Below, piece by piece: positions 1 to 9,098 of a stretch of 42,406 nt of DNA. How positions within the stretch are numbered: the first letter of the stretch is position 1; each line of letters opens with the position of its first letter. Origin of the DNA: a bacterium (lineage in GTDB: Bacteria > Patescibacteriota > Microgenomatia > UBA8517); NCBI GenBank assembly GCA_021790215.1, contig JAJYIG010000003.1, positions 1-42,406 on the forward strand, written 5' to 3'. A program made the translations under genes and the position numbers. The notes below the pieces were generated by a model. It was not told the DNA's origin. It was given only the letters and a program-made list of their open reading frames with translations, and made no database searches.

Positions 1-28
1 ATGCGGTAAAATATGCTTGTTCAGATGA

Positions 29-102
29 TGCGGGATCGTCTAACGGTAGGACACGGCCCTCTGGAGGCTGGTATCGGGGTTCGAATCCCTGTCCCGCAGC
101 CA
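29..102 (+). tRNA. tRNA-Gln (anticodon CTG), CCA encoded
   Basis: Acceptor TGCGGGA/TCCCGCA, anticodon stem CGGCC/GGCTG with loop CTCTGGA (anticodon CTG), T-arm GGGGTTCGAATCCCT, discriminator G then CCA; U1-A72 pair typical of tRNA-Gln. Confidence 0.93.
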
Positions 103-104
103 AG

Positions 105-143
105 TTGGGCACCCTAGAGACCGAGATCTCTAGAAAAGCCCAA
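105..143 (+). ncRNA. Two-tier hairpin immediately downstream of tRNA-Gln (candidate structured RNA / tRNA trailer)
   Basis: TTGGGC-acc-CTAGAGA-CCGAGA-TCTCTAG-aaaa-GCCCAA: nested 6-bp and 7-bp perfect stems; related copy at 20174-20249. Confidence 0.5.
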
Positions 144-206
144 TAACACCTTCAAAACCACCATTTTTATTACCAAACTCCCGTACCACACGCTCGTTGT
201 CTGGAG

Positions 207-230
207 AAAGACCGTAAAATAGGTCTTTTT
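207..230 (+). terminator. Rho-independent terminator
   Basis: AAAGACC-gtaaaata-GGTCTTT followed by TT. Confidence 0.6.
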
Positions 231-328
231 GCTAGTTATAGGGATAAATTTCGGATAAAATAGTAGCTGGATGCTGAGGTTGGCGAGGCAGCAATAAGCA
301 TCTGATTAATTAATACAAACACAAACTT

Positions 329-362
329 CATTAATTAAATCTTAATTTTTCACTTGTACCAT
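329..362 (+). promoter_or_regulatory. Putative response-regulator box plus -10
   Basis: CATTAAT (329-335) and TCTTAAT (340-346), 11-nt period; TG-TACCAT -10-like at 357-362. Confidence 0.5.
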
Positions 363-375
363 TGACTTAGAACAG

Positions 376-618
376 ATGGAAGAGATAGATAAAAATCAAA
401 TACTTAAGAAGTTGGGTTTGGCCAAAGACTCTATTAAGAAAACTATTTCCATGTTGGAAAAAGACATTCTTTGGACAGATATTCTTCATCAAAATTCAAA
501 ATCTATTAATTATTTAGATGTGGCTACTAGGTTGCTAGTCAAATACCACCTTTCTCATGTCCAAATTAACAAGAATAGTACAAACGAAATAGTAAAGATG
601 TATAGATATTTAAATTAA
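376..618 (+). CDS. CsoR/FrmR-like (DUF156) protein lacking the canonical Cys ligands
   Basis: 80 aa; helical pattern and motifs resemble CsoR (..SMLEKDILWTDILHQ..LLVKYHLSHV..) but ligand Cys positions appear as W/T and V. Confidence 0.5.
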   Translation: MEEIDKNQILKKLGLAKDSIKKTISMLEKDILWTDILHQNSKSINYLDVATRLLVKYHLSHVQINKNSTNEIVKMYRYLN

Positions 619-619
619 T

Positions 620-1114
620 ATGTCAGCTAAGGCAATTATTATTAGTTCCATAATATTTATAGGTTTGATAGTTGGAATGGCTTTTTTATTCACCTCAGGT
701 CAAAAACCAGAGGTTAAAGCAATTTCCTATTCTCAATCAGATACCGACAGGCCTAAGGCGGAGGTGGGTAATAAATTTACCGATATTGGAAGTATGGGCG
801 TTAACGATGAAAAAACTGCAGATTTTTCACTTAAAAACACCGGCACCAGACCATTGCAAATACTGGATGTAACTACGAGTTGTCACTGCACCTTTGGCCA
901 GATTATTTACAAAGGAACAGAAAGTCAGAAATTTAGTATGAACGGATCGGGATTTGTTTCAGAGATTGCTCCGGGAGATACTGCAACGGTCAGAATAACG
1001 TACATTCCATCAATTATGCCGGTCTCAGGAATTATCGAAAGAGAAGCTTACGTTAAAACAAATGACCCTGAAAATCCAAGAATAATTTTTAGCATACAAG
1101 CAAACGTTAAATAA
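620..1114 (+). CDS. DUF1573 domain protein, membrane anchored
   Basis: N-terminal TM; KTADFSLKNTGTRPLQILDVTTSCHCT...PGDTATVRITYIP...REAYVKTNDPENP typical DUF1573. Confidence 0.8.
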   Translation: MSAKAIIISSIIFIGLIVGMAFLFTSGQKPEVKAISYSQSDTDRPKAEVGNKFTDIGSMGVNDEKTADFSLKNTGTRPLQILDVTTSCHCTFGQIIYKGTESQKFSMNGSGFVSEIAPGDTATVRITYIPSIMPVSGIIEREAYVKTNDPENPRIIFSIQANVK

Positions 1115-1115
1115 C

Positions 1116-1937
1116 ATGAATACAAATTTTCTTTTTGGAATTTCTCTAACAGCGTCATTTTTAGCAGGGGTACTAGCTCTTTTTGCGCCATGTTGTATTA
1201 CATTTTTGTTTCCATCATATCTTGGGACAATATTTAAAGAGGGAAAAAGAGTCATGTACTATACGCTAGTATTTGCAGTAGGCTTAGGATTTGTTTTAAT
1301 TCCTATTGCGCTCGGTGTACGTTTTGTTGTTTTCTTTTTAGATTCTTATCATTCTCAGGTTTACTATTTAGGTGCTTTGATCATGATTGCAATGGGGTTC
1401 ATGACGTTAAAACCTGTATTTCATTTACCACAGTTTTTCCATGTCAGTGGAATACAAGATAAAAAAATTAACACGGCTAGCGTTTTTGGGCTCGGGTTAA
1501 TGTCAGGTTTAACATCTGCATGTTGTGCACCGGTTCTTTTTGCAGCAGTTACTTTGACTTCACTTTCGCCGACACTTCTCCAAGCGATTTTTGTTTCTGT
1601 TGCCTATATAACCGGTATTGTTATGCCACTTTTCTTAATTTCAATGTTTTATGACAAGGTTACTAATAAAATTGCAGGCGCAAATAGAAAGAAAATTTAT
1701 GATGTTCTCAAATATATCGGCGCCGGAATATTTTTTATTACAGGGATTTTGATAGCAGTTTTTAACTATCTCGGAAAGATTCAGATGAACCAAATGGAAG
1801 GCTATGGCAGGTCAATCCGTTTAACTGTCTATTATATTTCTAAATATTTTCAAAATCCTTTAGTTGATTTGTTAACTTTCGGTTTAATTGTTTTTAGCTT
1901 TTATAAGCTATTGAAACATAAAGACAAAGAATCTTAA
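1116..1937 (+). CDS. CcdA/DsbD-like transmembrane thiol-disulfide transporter
   Basis: Multi-TM, LFAPCCITFLFPSYLG and GLTSACCAPVLFAAVT Cys-Pro motifs. Confidence 0.75.
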   Translation: MNTNFLFGISLTASFLAGVLALFAPCCITFLFPSYLGTIFKEGKRVMYYTLVFAVGLGFVLIPIALGVRFVVFFLDSYHSQVYYLGALIMIAMGFMTLKPVFHLPQFFHVSGIQDKKINTASVFGLGLMSGLTSACCAPVLFAAVTLTSLSPTLLQAIFVSVAYITGIVMPLFLISMFYDKVTNKIAGANRKKIYDVLKYIGAGIFFITGILIAVFNYLGKIQMNQMEGYGRSIRLTVYYISKYFQNPLVDLLTFGLIVFSFYKLLKHKDKES

Positions 1938-1966
1938 TTAAATCTTAAAGTATCGCTTAGTATTAT
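1932..1966 (+). promoter_or_regulatory. Putative response-regulator box plus -10
   Basis: TCTTAAT (1932-1938) and TCTTAAA (1943-1949), 11-nt period; TATTAT 1961-1966; ATG at 1974. Confidence 0.6.
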
Positions 1967-1973
1967 TAATAAA

Positions 1974-2924
1974 ATGGCAAAATTTACAATTAACCTACCA
2001 GATGTTTCAAAATTAGTCCCTTTGATCTTATTTTTGAGTTTAATTACAAACCTGATTTTTGTGATTATTCTTGTTCCTTCATTGCTAAGTCAATTTAGAT
2101 CAACAAGCAATAAATCAACAACATCAACTGCTACAACTAGCAAAGACAATATTTTCGACCAGATTAATCCTACCAGCGGATTTGAGATAAATGCAACTTA
2201 CGGTGATTTGGGGCCGAAAATGGTCGCTCTTGGAGTGATCGACCAAAAGAAGTTCGAAAGCACATACCAAAATTCTAATCAGCCATTAACGGCCGATCAA
2301 GAAAAAATTTTGACTCAAGGCTCGGATCAAAAAATTAAAATCACAAGTGACAATTCCTACTTCTTGCTTAACTTTTTTTGGGCGGTAGGTCTCGCCAATA
2401 AATCAAATATCCTCTCTCAGGGGGATATGGTCAAATATGGAGGTCAGGGCGGAGCAGGCAACTTTGCTTCAACCGGTGGTTGGACTTTGGCTAAATCTTC
2501 TGCAATGAATTATTATTCGAAATCTCCCTTGATTTCGCTCACACCAGATCAAGAAAAGTTAGTCGAGAACGTATCCTCAAATATTTATAGACCATGTTGT
2601 GACAACCCAACGTCCTTTCCTGATTGCAATCACGGAATGGCACTCCTGGGAATCTTGGAGCTGATGGCTTCTCAGGGCGCGAGCGAAGCGGATATGTACA
2701 ATGCTGCTAAATATATAAACGCTTTCTGGTTCCCGGGTAACTATTCTGATTTGGCTTTATATTTCAAGAATAAAGAGGGTAAATCGTTCAAAGATATCGA
2801 TGCAAAAACCATTTTAAGCAAGGATTATTCATCGGCTACAGGCTATCAGAACAAGAAACAATGGCTGACTCAGAATGGTGTAGTAGAAACTCCTGCAAAA
2901 CAAGGTGGGGGTTGCGGCGTGTAA
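1974..2924 (+). CDS. Membrane-anchored hypothetical protein with Cys/His cluster
   Basis: 316 aa, N-terminal TM, YRPCCDNPTSFPDCNHGMA motif, C-terminal GGGCGV. Confidence 0.7.
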   Translation: MAKFTINLPDVSKLVPLILFLSLITNLIFVIILVPSLLSQFRSTSNKSTTSTATTSKDNIFDQINPTSGFEINATYGDLGPKMVALGVIDQKKFESTYQNSNQPLTADQEKILTQGSDQKIKITSDNSYFLLNFFWAVGLANKSNILSQGDMVKYGGQGGAGNFASTGGWTLAKSSAMNYYSKSPLISLTPDQEKLVENVSSNIYRPCCDNPTSFPDCNHGMALLGILELMASQGASEADMYNAAKYINAFWFPGNYSDLALYFKNKEGKSFKDIDAKTILSKDYSSATGYQNKKQWLTQNGVVETPAKQGGGCGV

Positions 2925-2925
2925 T

Positions 2926-3024
2926 ATGAACCTGAATACAGTATTATTAATATTAGTAATACTTGCCTGCCCTCTTATGCATTTATTTATGATGCGGGAA
3001 CATAAAGGGAAACACAGGCATTAA
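2926..3024 (+). CDS. DUF2933-like small membrane protein (missing from ORF track)
   Basis: 32 aa MNLNTVLLILVILACPLMHLFMMREHKGKHRH; TM then CPLMHLFMM and His-rich tail; starts 1 nt after the upstream stop. Confidence 0.7.
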   Translation: MNLNTVLLILVILACPLMHLFMMREHKGKHRH

Positions 3025-3037
3025 GGAGGTTATATAA

Positions 3038-3295
3038 ATGAAATTAAAAGTAATGGCAATGGCAAATGCCGCCGGACTTCTAGGGGCAATCTACTTTATC
3101 GGTTGTTGGGTTATCGCCGGAATTTTACCTGATTTATACAAAGCAATTTTTGTTAGTTGGATGCACATGATTGAAGTTTCATCCCTCTGGAAAACCGGCT
3201 CGTCTAGTTTCTTATTAGGTTTCGTGAGTTTTACGGTAGTTAGTTGGGTAACAGGCTGGCTTTTTGCCTGGTTTTACAACAAATTTGCCAAATAA
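3038..3295 (+). CDS. DUF5676-like membrane protein
   Basis: 85 aa, two TM segments; preceded by AAGGAGGT Shine-Dalgarno at 3023-3030. Confidence 0.65.
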   Translation: MKLKVMAMANAAGLLGAIYFIGCWVIAGILPDLYKAIFVSWMHMIEVSSLWKTGSSSFLLGFVSFTVVSWVTGWLFAWFYNKFAK

Positions 3296-3300
3296 AACCA

Positions 3301-3334
3301 ACTTCATGAAATCTTAATGATTTTTTAATATAAT
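3301..3334 (+). promoter_or_regulatory. Putative response-regulator box plus -10 (autoregulatory)
   Basis: ACTTCAT 3301, TCTTAAT 3312, TTTTAAT 3323 in 11-nt register; TATAAT 3329-3334; ATG 3341. Confidence 0.6.
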
Positions 3335-3340
3335 ACGCTC

Positions 3341-4003
3341 ATGTGTATTCTAATTGTTGAGGACGAAAGGCGTCTTTCGAATATTATAAAAAGAGGCCTT
3401 ACCGAAGCTGGTTTCGCAGTCGACCAAGCTTTTGATGGCGAGGAAGGTAGTTACCTAGCTGAGGAGGAAGATTACGATCTAATTATTCTTGACTTGATGC
3501 TGCCCAAAGTTGACGGGATTACGGTATGCAAGAATCTTCGCAAGAACGGTGTTAAAACACCAATTATAATCCTTACCGCCAAATCCTCTATTGAAGACAA
3601 ACTTCAGGGGTTAGACAGTGGAGCTGACGATTATCTTACCAAACCATTCTCTTTTTTGGAACTTAAATCGAGGATTCATGCACTCATTAGAAGAAGCTCT
3701 AAAGAAGCCACTCCGGCCCTCACAATTGAAGACCTTACTCTTGATCCAATAAAACATTCTGTAGTAAGAAATGGCGAGTCTGTTAATCTCACTCCAAAAG
3801 AATTCTCTATTCTAGAGCTTCTTATGCGCCATAGGGACGAGGTGATAACAAGGTCAATGATAATAGAACATGTTTGGGATTATAACTACGACGGAATGAG
3901 TAACGTAGTTGACGTCTTTCTGACTACACTGCGGCGCAAAATAGATTCTAAAGCCAATAAAAAGCTAATCCAAACCATACACGGTGTTGGATATAAAATT
4001 TGA
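3341..4003 (+). CDS. OmpR/PhoB-family response regulator
   Basis: Receiver (VEDERRL, DLMLPKVDG, LTAKS..TKPF) and winged-helix DNA-binding domain (VDVFLTTLRRKID..GVGYKI). Confidence 0.95.
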   Translation: MCILIVEDERRLSNIIKRGLTEAGFAVDQAFDGEEGSYLAEEEDYDLIILDLMLPKVDGITVCKNLRKNGVKTPIIILTAKSSIEDKLQGLDSGADDYLTKPFSFLELKSRIHALIRRSSKEATPALTIEDLTLDPIKHSVVRNGESVNLTPKEFSILELLMRHRDEVITRSMIIEHVWDYNYDGMSNVVDVFLTTLRRKIDSKANKKLIQTIHGVGYKI

Positions 4004-4007
4004 TAAT

Positions 4008-5366
4008 ATGAACACAAAAGGAATTAGATTTAAGATTATTTCTTGGTTCACTGTAACTCTTTTTCTGGTTGTCACTACTACTTTTGCCTCCTTTTATCTA
4101 ATTACTAGACAAATCCTTTTTGCACAGGTAGATAGTGAACTTAAAAATCACTCACAGAAGTTCGTACCGGCATTAACTAATAGGACACAGATTAAAAACA
4201 TAGATTTTAGTGACACACCCGGGATGGTTGTTACACTTTTGGACCAGAACGGAAGTGCGCTGCAAAGTTCCTTGAGCTTAAATAGCCCATTTGTTTCATA
4301 TAAATATCCTTTTAGCGTGGTAGAGAATAGCCCCGAACCTGTTTTTATAGACCAAAGTATAAGCAATATGCCAATGAGATTTATTGCCGTTCCAGTTAGA
4401 GATGGAGATAAACTATTAGGCGTTGTGCTCGTAGCCCACCCAATTGATGTGATTCAAAAGTCATTAAATATTCTGATAGTCGCTCTTGCCGCACTCTTAG
4501 TACTACTTATTTTCCCCATTGTAATCATTGGTAACTTCCTGGCTGGAAAAATGGTAAAACCGCTGACCGAAGTGGTCAATAAAATGCAACATATAAGCTC
4601 CGAAAATCTTGATGAGAGAGTAAATGTCCCCAAGACTAAAGATGAACTACAAAGTCTTGGTATTACGTTTAATAGCCTTCTCGATCGTCTACAGGATTCT
4701 TTCAGAAGGGAAAGACAATTTATTGGAGACATGGCTCATGAGTTAAAAACCCCCATTGCTACTTTAAAAAGTGAGATAGAGTTATCGCTTTCAAAAAATA
4801 GGACAATTGATGAGTACAGAAAAACCTTAGAAAGTTCACTAATCGATACGAACAGGTTGTCAACCTTAACGGGAAACATTTTAGATTTGGCTTGGACCAG
4901 GGCACAGAAAAACTCGGGGAAGAAATTTAGTTTGTCTGATTTGATAAAGGAGATGGGGGAAATTGCAAATAAACTGGCACTTCAAAAGGAGATAACCATC
5001 AAAACCGACATTGGCGATAATGTTTTTATTACAGGTTTCCCCGATAAAATGGGACGAGCAGTATTAAATATCTTGGATAATGCTATCAAATTCACCCCAA
5101 AAGGCGGGGTGGTATCATTAAATCTGTATAAAAAGGGCAATAAGGCTCAGATAGAAATCAAGGATACAGGAATTGGGATTCCAGCAAAGGAACTTCCACA
5201 CATTTTCGAGAGATTTTATAGAGGGACCAATGAGAATAAAGCTACAGGTACCGGATTGGGACTGGCGATTTCCAAAGGAATTATAGAAATGCACAATGGA
5301 AGTATTAATATTAAGAGTAAGGTCGGAGTAGGGACAATCGTAACCATAATCTTAATGAATTCTTAA
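4008..5366 (+). CDS. Sensor histidine kinase (HAMP, HisKA, HATPase)
   Basis: GDMAHELKTPIATLKSEIE H-box; DNAIKFTPKGG; DTGIGIP; GTGLGLAISKGI. Start M9 of the track ORF placed after the RR stop. Confidence 0.93.
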   Translation: MNTKGIRFKIISWFTVTLFLVVTTTFASFYLITRQILFAQVDSELKNHSQKFVPALTNRTQIKNIDFSDTPGMVVTLLDQNGSALQSSLSLNSPFVSYKYPFSVVENSPEPVFIDQSISNMPMRFIAVPVRDGDKLLGVVLVAHPIDVIQKSLNILIVALAALLVLLIFPIVIIGNFLAGKMVKPLTEVVNKMQHISSENLDERVNVPKTKDELQSLGITFNSLLDRLQDSFRRERQFIGDMAHELKTPIATLKSEIELSLSKNRTIDEYRKTLESSLIDTNRLSTLTGNILDLAWTRAQKNSGKKFSLSDLIKEMGEIANKLALQKEITIKTDIGDNVFITGFPDKMGRAVLNILDNAIKFTPKGGVVSLNLYKKGNKAQIEIKDTGIGIPAKELPHIFERFYRGTNENKATGTGLGLAISKGIIEMHNGSINIKSKVGVGTIVTIILMNS

Positions 5367-5384
5367 TCCGAATTCAGATACTAT
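5350..5384 (+). promoter_or_regulatory. Putative response-regulator box plus -10
   Basis: TCTTAAT 5350-5356 and TCTTAAT 5361-5367 (perfect, 11-nt period); TACTAT 5379-5384; ATG 5391. Confidence 0.6.
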
Positions 5385-5390
5385 TTAACA

Positions 5391-5750
5391 ATGGATTTAC
5401 AAAAACTGCTCGTCACAATTTTTAGTTTTGGAGGCATTGCTTTTACCTACTGGTTCTTTTTGATGAAAAAAGAGAAAGAGGTAGAAGCTTCCGATTCAAT
5501 AAATATAACAGTTAATGGTGGTTATAATCCTGAGGTTATATCAATACCGTTTGGTAAAACTACAATTTTGAATTTCACACGAACAGATCCAACAGAATGC
5601 CTGAATGAAATTGTCTTAGGGGACTTCAATATCAGACGAGAACTTCCTTTAGGTAAAAAGATAGCTATAAAACTCGATCCCAAGAAAAAAGGAGAATTTG
5701 GATATTCGTGCGGGATGAATATGTATCATGGAAAAATCGTCGTCAAATAA
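5391..5750 (+). CDS. Membrane-anchored cupredoxin-domain protein
   Basis: TM anchor; [16 protein letters not shown]...[17 protein letters not shown] blue-copper-type motif. Confidence 0.8.
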   Translation: MDLQKLLVTIFSFGGIAFTYWFFLMKKEKEVEASDSINITVNGGYNPEVISIPFGKTTILNFTRTDPTECLNEIVLGDFNIRRELPLGKKIAIKLDPKKKGEFGYSCGMNMYHGKIVVK

Positions 5751-7974
5751 TCAAACAACAAAAACATATCCAATTAAAGGAATGCACTGTGCAAGCTGCG
5801 TTCGAGTGATTGAACGTGCACTGTCCGTCGTTCCAGGGGTGTCAAAATGTAATGTTAATCTGGCAACTGAAAAGGCAACCGTTGTTTTTGACCAAAATAA
5901 AGTTACAAACGACACGATAGCAAATGCTGTCAAAAATGTTGGGTACGAGGCAATTGTTGATCAAAAAATTGAAGAAAAGGACGAACTTCAGCAAGAAAAA
6001 TTAAAGGAACTAAAAGCCCTAAGAAACAAAGTAATCATTGGGCTTTCACTTGGAATCTTAATTCTTTGGGGAAGCTTCCCTGGCCTAATGCACACAGCCC
6101 CAATGATATTACAGAACTTTTGGGTACAAATGCTTTTGGCTACTCCGGTTCAGTTTTGGGTTGGTTGGGAATTTTATAGAGCGACAATAAACTCGCTGCG
6201 CCACAGGACTGCCAACATGGATACATTGGTTACTATTGGCACAACAGTTGCCTATTTATACTCTGTTGTTGTAACGATATTTCCCGCTCTAATAAGTGGA
6301 ATTACCAATAATCCAATGCCTTATTTTGATACGTCTACAATTATTATTGGTCTAATTCTTCTTGGAAGATATTTTGAAGCCAAAGCAAAAGCCGGTACCA
6401 GTGAAGCTATAAAAAAACTCATCGGGCTACAGGCAAAAACAGCCAGAGTTATTAGAAATGGCGAGGAAGTAGATATTCCTATTGATCAAGTAAAAATCGG
6501 AGATGTTATACGAGTTAGACCCGGAGAGAAAATTCCAGTTGACGGAATAATTCTAGAAGGAGAAAGCTCGATTGATGAATCGATGATTACCGGGGAAAGC
6601 TTGCCTGTAGACAAAATTAAAGGTGATACAGTGGTTGGCGCCACAATGAATAAAACCGGCTCCTTTACTTATAAAGCGACCAAAATCGGGGAAGATTCAA
6701 TGTTGGCTCAGATTATTAAATTAGTCGAAGATGCCCAAGGTAGCAAAGCCCCTATCCAACGTTTGGCAGATTTGGTTTCTTCATATTTTGTCCCAATAGT
6801 ATTGATGCTGGCTTTTGTCACTTTTGCTATTTGGTTTGATTTTGGACCAACACCTGCTTTTCTTTTTGCGCTTCTTAATACCGTTGCCGTTCTTATCATC
6901 GCTTGCCCTTGTGCCATGGGTTTGGCGACTCCTACTGCGATTATGGTTGGAACAGGAATTGGCGCTGAGAATGGAATTTTAATTAAAGATGCAGAAAGTC
7001 TGGAAATTGCCGGAAAGATAAAATCTGTCGTTTTTGATAAAACGGGAACTTTAACCAATGGAAAACCAGAGGTTACTGATGTAATACCGGGTGCGGGTTT
7101 TACTAAAAATGACATTTTAAGGATTGCAGCTTCTATTGAAATTAAATCTGAACATTCTCTTGCCGAAGCAATTGTATCGAAAGCTAAACTCGAAAAAATA
7201 AAATTGGTAGATTTAGAAAAATTCCAAGCCATTCCGGGCCACGGAGTTTCTGGTCTAATTAGCAAAAATAAGATCCTTTTTGGTAACGGAAAGTTAATGG
7301 ATAAAGAAGGTATTGTTTTTTCAAAACAGAAAGGTGATATTGAAAATCTTGAAAACGAAGGTAAAACTGTAATGCTTCTAGCTCAGAGTAAGCAATTAAT
7401 AGGTCTTGTTGCCGTTGCCGATACTTTGAAGGAAAGTGCTAAGAATGGTGTAGATAAACTCAAAAAGATGGGAATAGAAACGATTATGTTTACAGGTGAT
7501 AATACTCGCACGGCTAACGCCATTGCTAAAAGAGCTGGTGTCGATAAAGTTCTTGCAGAAGTATTACCGGGGGATAAGGAATCAGAAATAAGAAAAATTC
7601 AGGCTATTGGTAAAAAAGTTGCTATGGTGGGTGACGGAATTAACGATGCACCCGCTCTTGCTGCCGCTGACGTCGGAATTGCAATGGGCACAGGAACTGA
7701 TGTCGCGATTGAGGCCGCGGACATTACACTTATCAACAAAAATCTTGAGTCTGTTGCCAATGCTATCGAACTTTCAAAAAAGACTATGCGGACTATCAAG
7801 ATGAATTTAATTTGGGCCTTTGGCTATAACATTATCTTAATCCCAATAGCGATGGGGGTGCTTTATCCGTTTTTTAGAATTTTACTTAATCCGATATTTG
7901 CTTCGGTTGCGATGGCTTCAAGTTCTGTCTCAGTTGTAACCAACTCCTTGTTACTTAAGAGATTTAAAATTTAA
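5728..7974 (+). CDS. copA: Copper-translocating P1B-type ATPase
   Basis: GMHCASC HMA domain, [31 protein letters not shown]-motif region [28 protein letters not shown]. Confidence 0.93.
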   Translation: MEKSSSNNQTTKTYPIKGMHCASCVRVIERALSVVPGVSKCNVNLATEKATVVFDQNKVTNDTIANAVKNVGYEAIVDQKIEEKDELQQEKLKELKALRNKVIIGLSLGILILWGSFPGLMHTAPMILQNFWVQMLLATPVQFWVGWEFYRATINSLRHRTANMDTLVTIGTTVAYLYSVVVTIFPALISGITNNPMPYFDTSTIIIGLILLGRYFEAKAKAGTSEAIKKLIGLQAKTARVIRNGEEVDIPIDQVKIGDVIRVRPGEKIPVDGIILEGESSIDESMITGESLPVDKIKGDTVVGATMNKTGSFTYKATKIGEDSMLAQIIKLVEDAQGSKAPIQRLADLVSSYFVPIVLMLAFVTFAIWFDFGPTPAFLFALLNTVAVLIIACPCAMGLATPTAIMVGTGIGAENGILIKDAESLEIAGKIKSVVFDKTGTLTNGKPEVTDVIPGAGFTKNDILRIAASIEIKSEHSLAEAIVSKAKLEKIKLVDLEKFQAIPGHGVSGLISKNKILFGNGKLMDKEGIVFSKQKGDIENLENEGKTVMLLAQSKQLIGLVAVADTLKESAKNGVDKLKKMGIETIMFTGDNTRTANAIAKRAGVDKVLAEVLPGDKESEIRKIQAIGKKVAMVGDGINDAPALAAADVGIAMGTGTDVAIEAADITLINKNLESVANAIELSKKTMRTIKMNLIWAFGYNIILIPIAMGVLYPFFRILLNPIFASVAMASSSVSVVTNSLLLKRFKI

Positions 7975-7976
7975 AA

Positions 7977-9098
7977 ATGGAAGAAAATTCAAAGAGCTTA
8001 TTTAAAATACTTATTGGAGTCTTAGTTGTACTTGGAATTGTCACGAGCTATTTGTTAATCAAATTATTCTTGGTTACAAACACATCAATTGATTTAACCA
8101 AACTGGCACCCGGTAATACGAATCTTATTCCAATTTTTCTGACAGGGCTTTTAACTGGGGGTCTGACTTGTCTTGCGGTTCAGGGTGGTCTTTTGGCTTC
8201 CACTATTGCAATGCAGGAAGAGGAGAGGTTGGAAGAAAAAGGTAAGAAAAGCGGAAATGCGGTTCCAATATTGTCCTTTTTAATAGCAAAACTAATTGCT
8301 TATACGATTCTTGGATTTTTGTTGGGTTGGTTTGGATCACTTTTCCAATTATCCTTAACTGCTCAAGTAATAATGCAGTTTGTCGTGATCATTTTTATGA
8401 TAGGCACAGCTGGAAACATTTTAGAAGTTCACCCAATATTCAGATATTTTGCGATTCAACCTCCCAGATTTTTAACTAAAATAATTAGGAATCAATCCAA
8501 AAGTAAAAACATTTTCGCCCCTGCTTTTTTAGGGGCGCTTACAATTTTCATTCCTTGCGGAACAACCCAGGCGATGATGGCGTTGGCAATTGGAAGCGGA
8601 AAACCAATCTTGGGGGCTTCCATCCTTTTTTCATTTATCCTAGGCACGACCCCCCTCTTTTTCATTCTTGGTTATTTTGCAACAAAGCTAGGAGATACTT
8701 ATCAAAAAAAATTCATGAAAGTAGCCGCAGTCGCATTGATTTTACTATCAATATTTAATCTCAAAAATGCACTAGGGCTCGCCGGAATCAATATTGGATC
8801 GATCAAACCTTCAAATACTGGCGATGTTGCCGTTAATAATCCTACTATAGAGATAACTTCGAGTGGTTATTCTCCGGGAAGTATAAACGTTAAATCTGGA
8901 GCTAAAATCAAGCTAACATTAAATAACACTACGGGCGGTGGATGTATCCAATCCTTTGTAATACCGAAACTAGGAGTTCAGCAAGTTGTTAGAGAAGGAA
9001 CAACTCAAACTGTGGAATTTACCGCACCAGACCAAAAAGGCCAGATAGCTTTTATGTGCGGCATGGGAATGTTTAGAGGAGTAATTAATGTTATATGA
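7977..9098 (+). CDS. SafE/TauE (UreH-like) membrane domain fused to C-terminal cupredoxin domain
   Basis: Multi-TM with GLLTGGLTCLAVQGG, IPCGTTQAMMALA; C-terminal GGGCIQSFVIPKLG...AFMCGMGMFRGVINVI. Confidence 0.8.
   Translation: MEENSKSLFKILIGVLVVLGIVTSYLLIKLFLVTNTSIDLTKLAPGNTNLIPIFLTGLLTGGLTCLAVQGGLLASTIAMQEEERLEEKGKKSGNAVPILSFLIAKLIAYTILGFLLGWFGSLFQLSLTAQVIMQFVVIIFMIGTAGNILEVHPIFRYFAIQPPRFLTKIIRNQSKSKNIFAPAFLGALTIFIPCGTTQAMMALAIGSGKPILGASILFSFILGTTPLFFILGYFATKLGDTYQKKFMKVAAVALILLSIFNLKNALGLAGINIGSIKPSNTGDVAVNNPTIEITSSGYSPGSINVKSGAKIKLTLNNTTGGGCIQSFVIPKLGVQQVVREGTTQTVEFTAPDQKGQIAFMCGMGMFRGVINVI

Noticed and set aside
672-872. Alternative-frame and antisense ORFs in the track (e.g. 672-872, 4148-4366, 6708-7265, 11067-11348, 34454-34957)
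   Set aside because: Overlap strongly supported genes, low-complexity or no recognisable motifs; explained as shadow ORFs.
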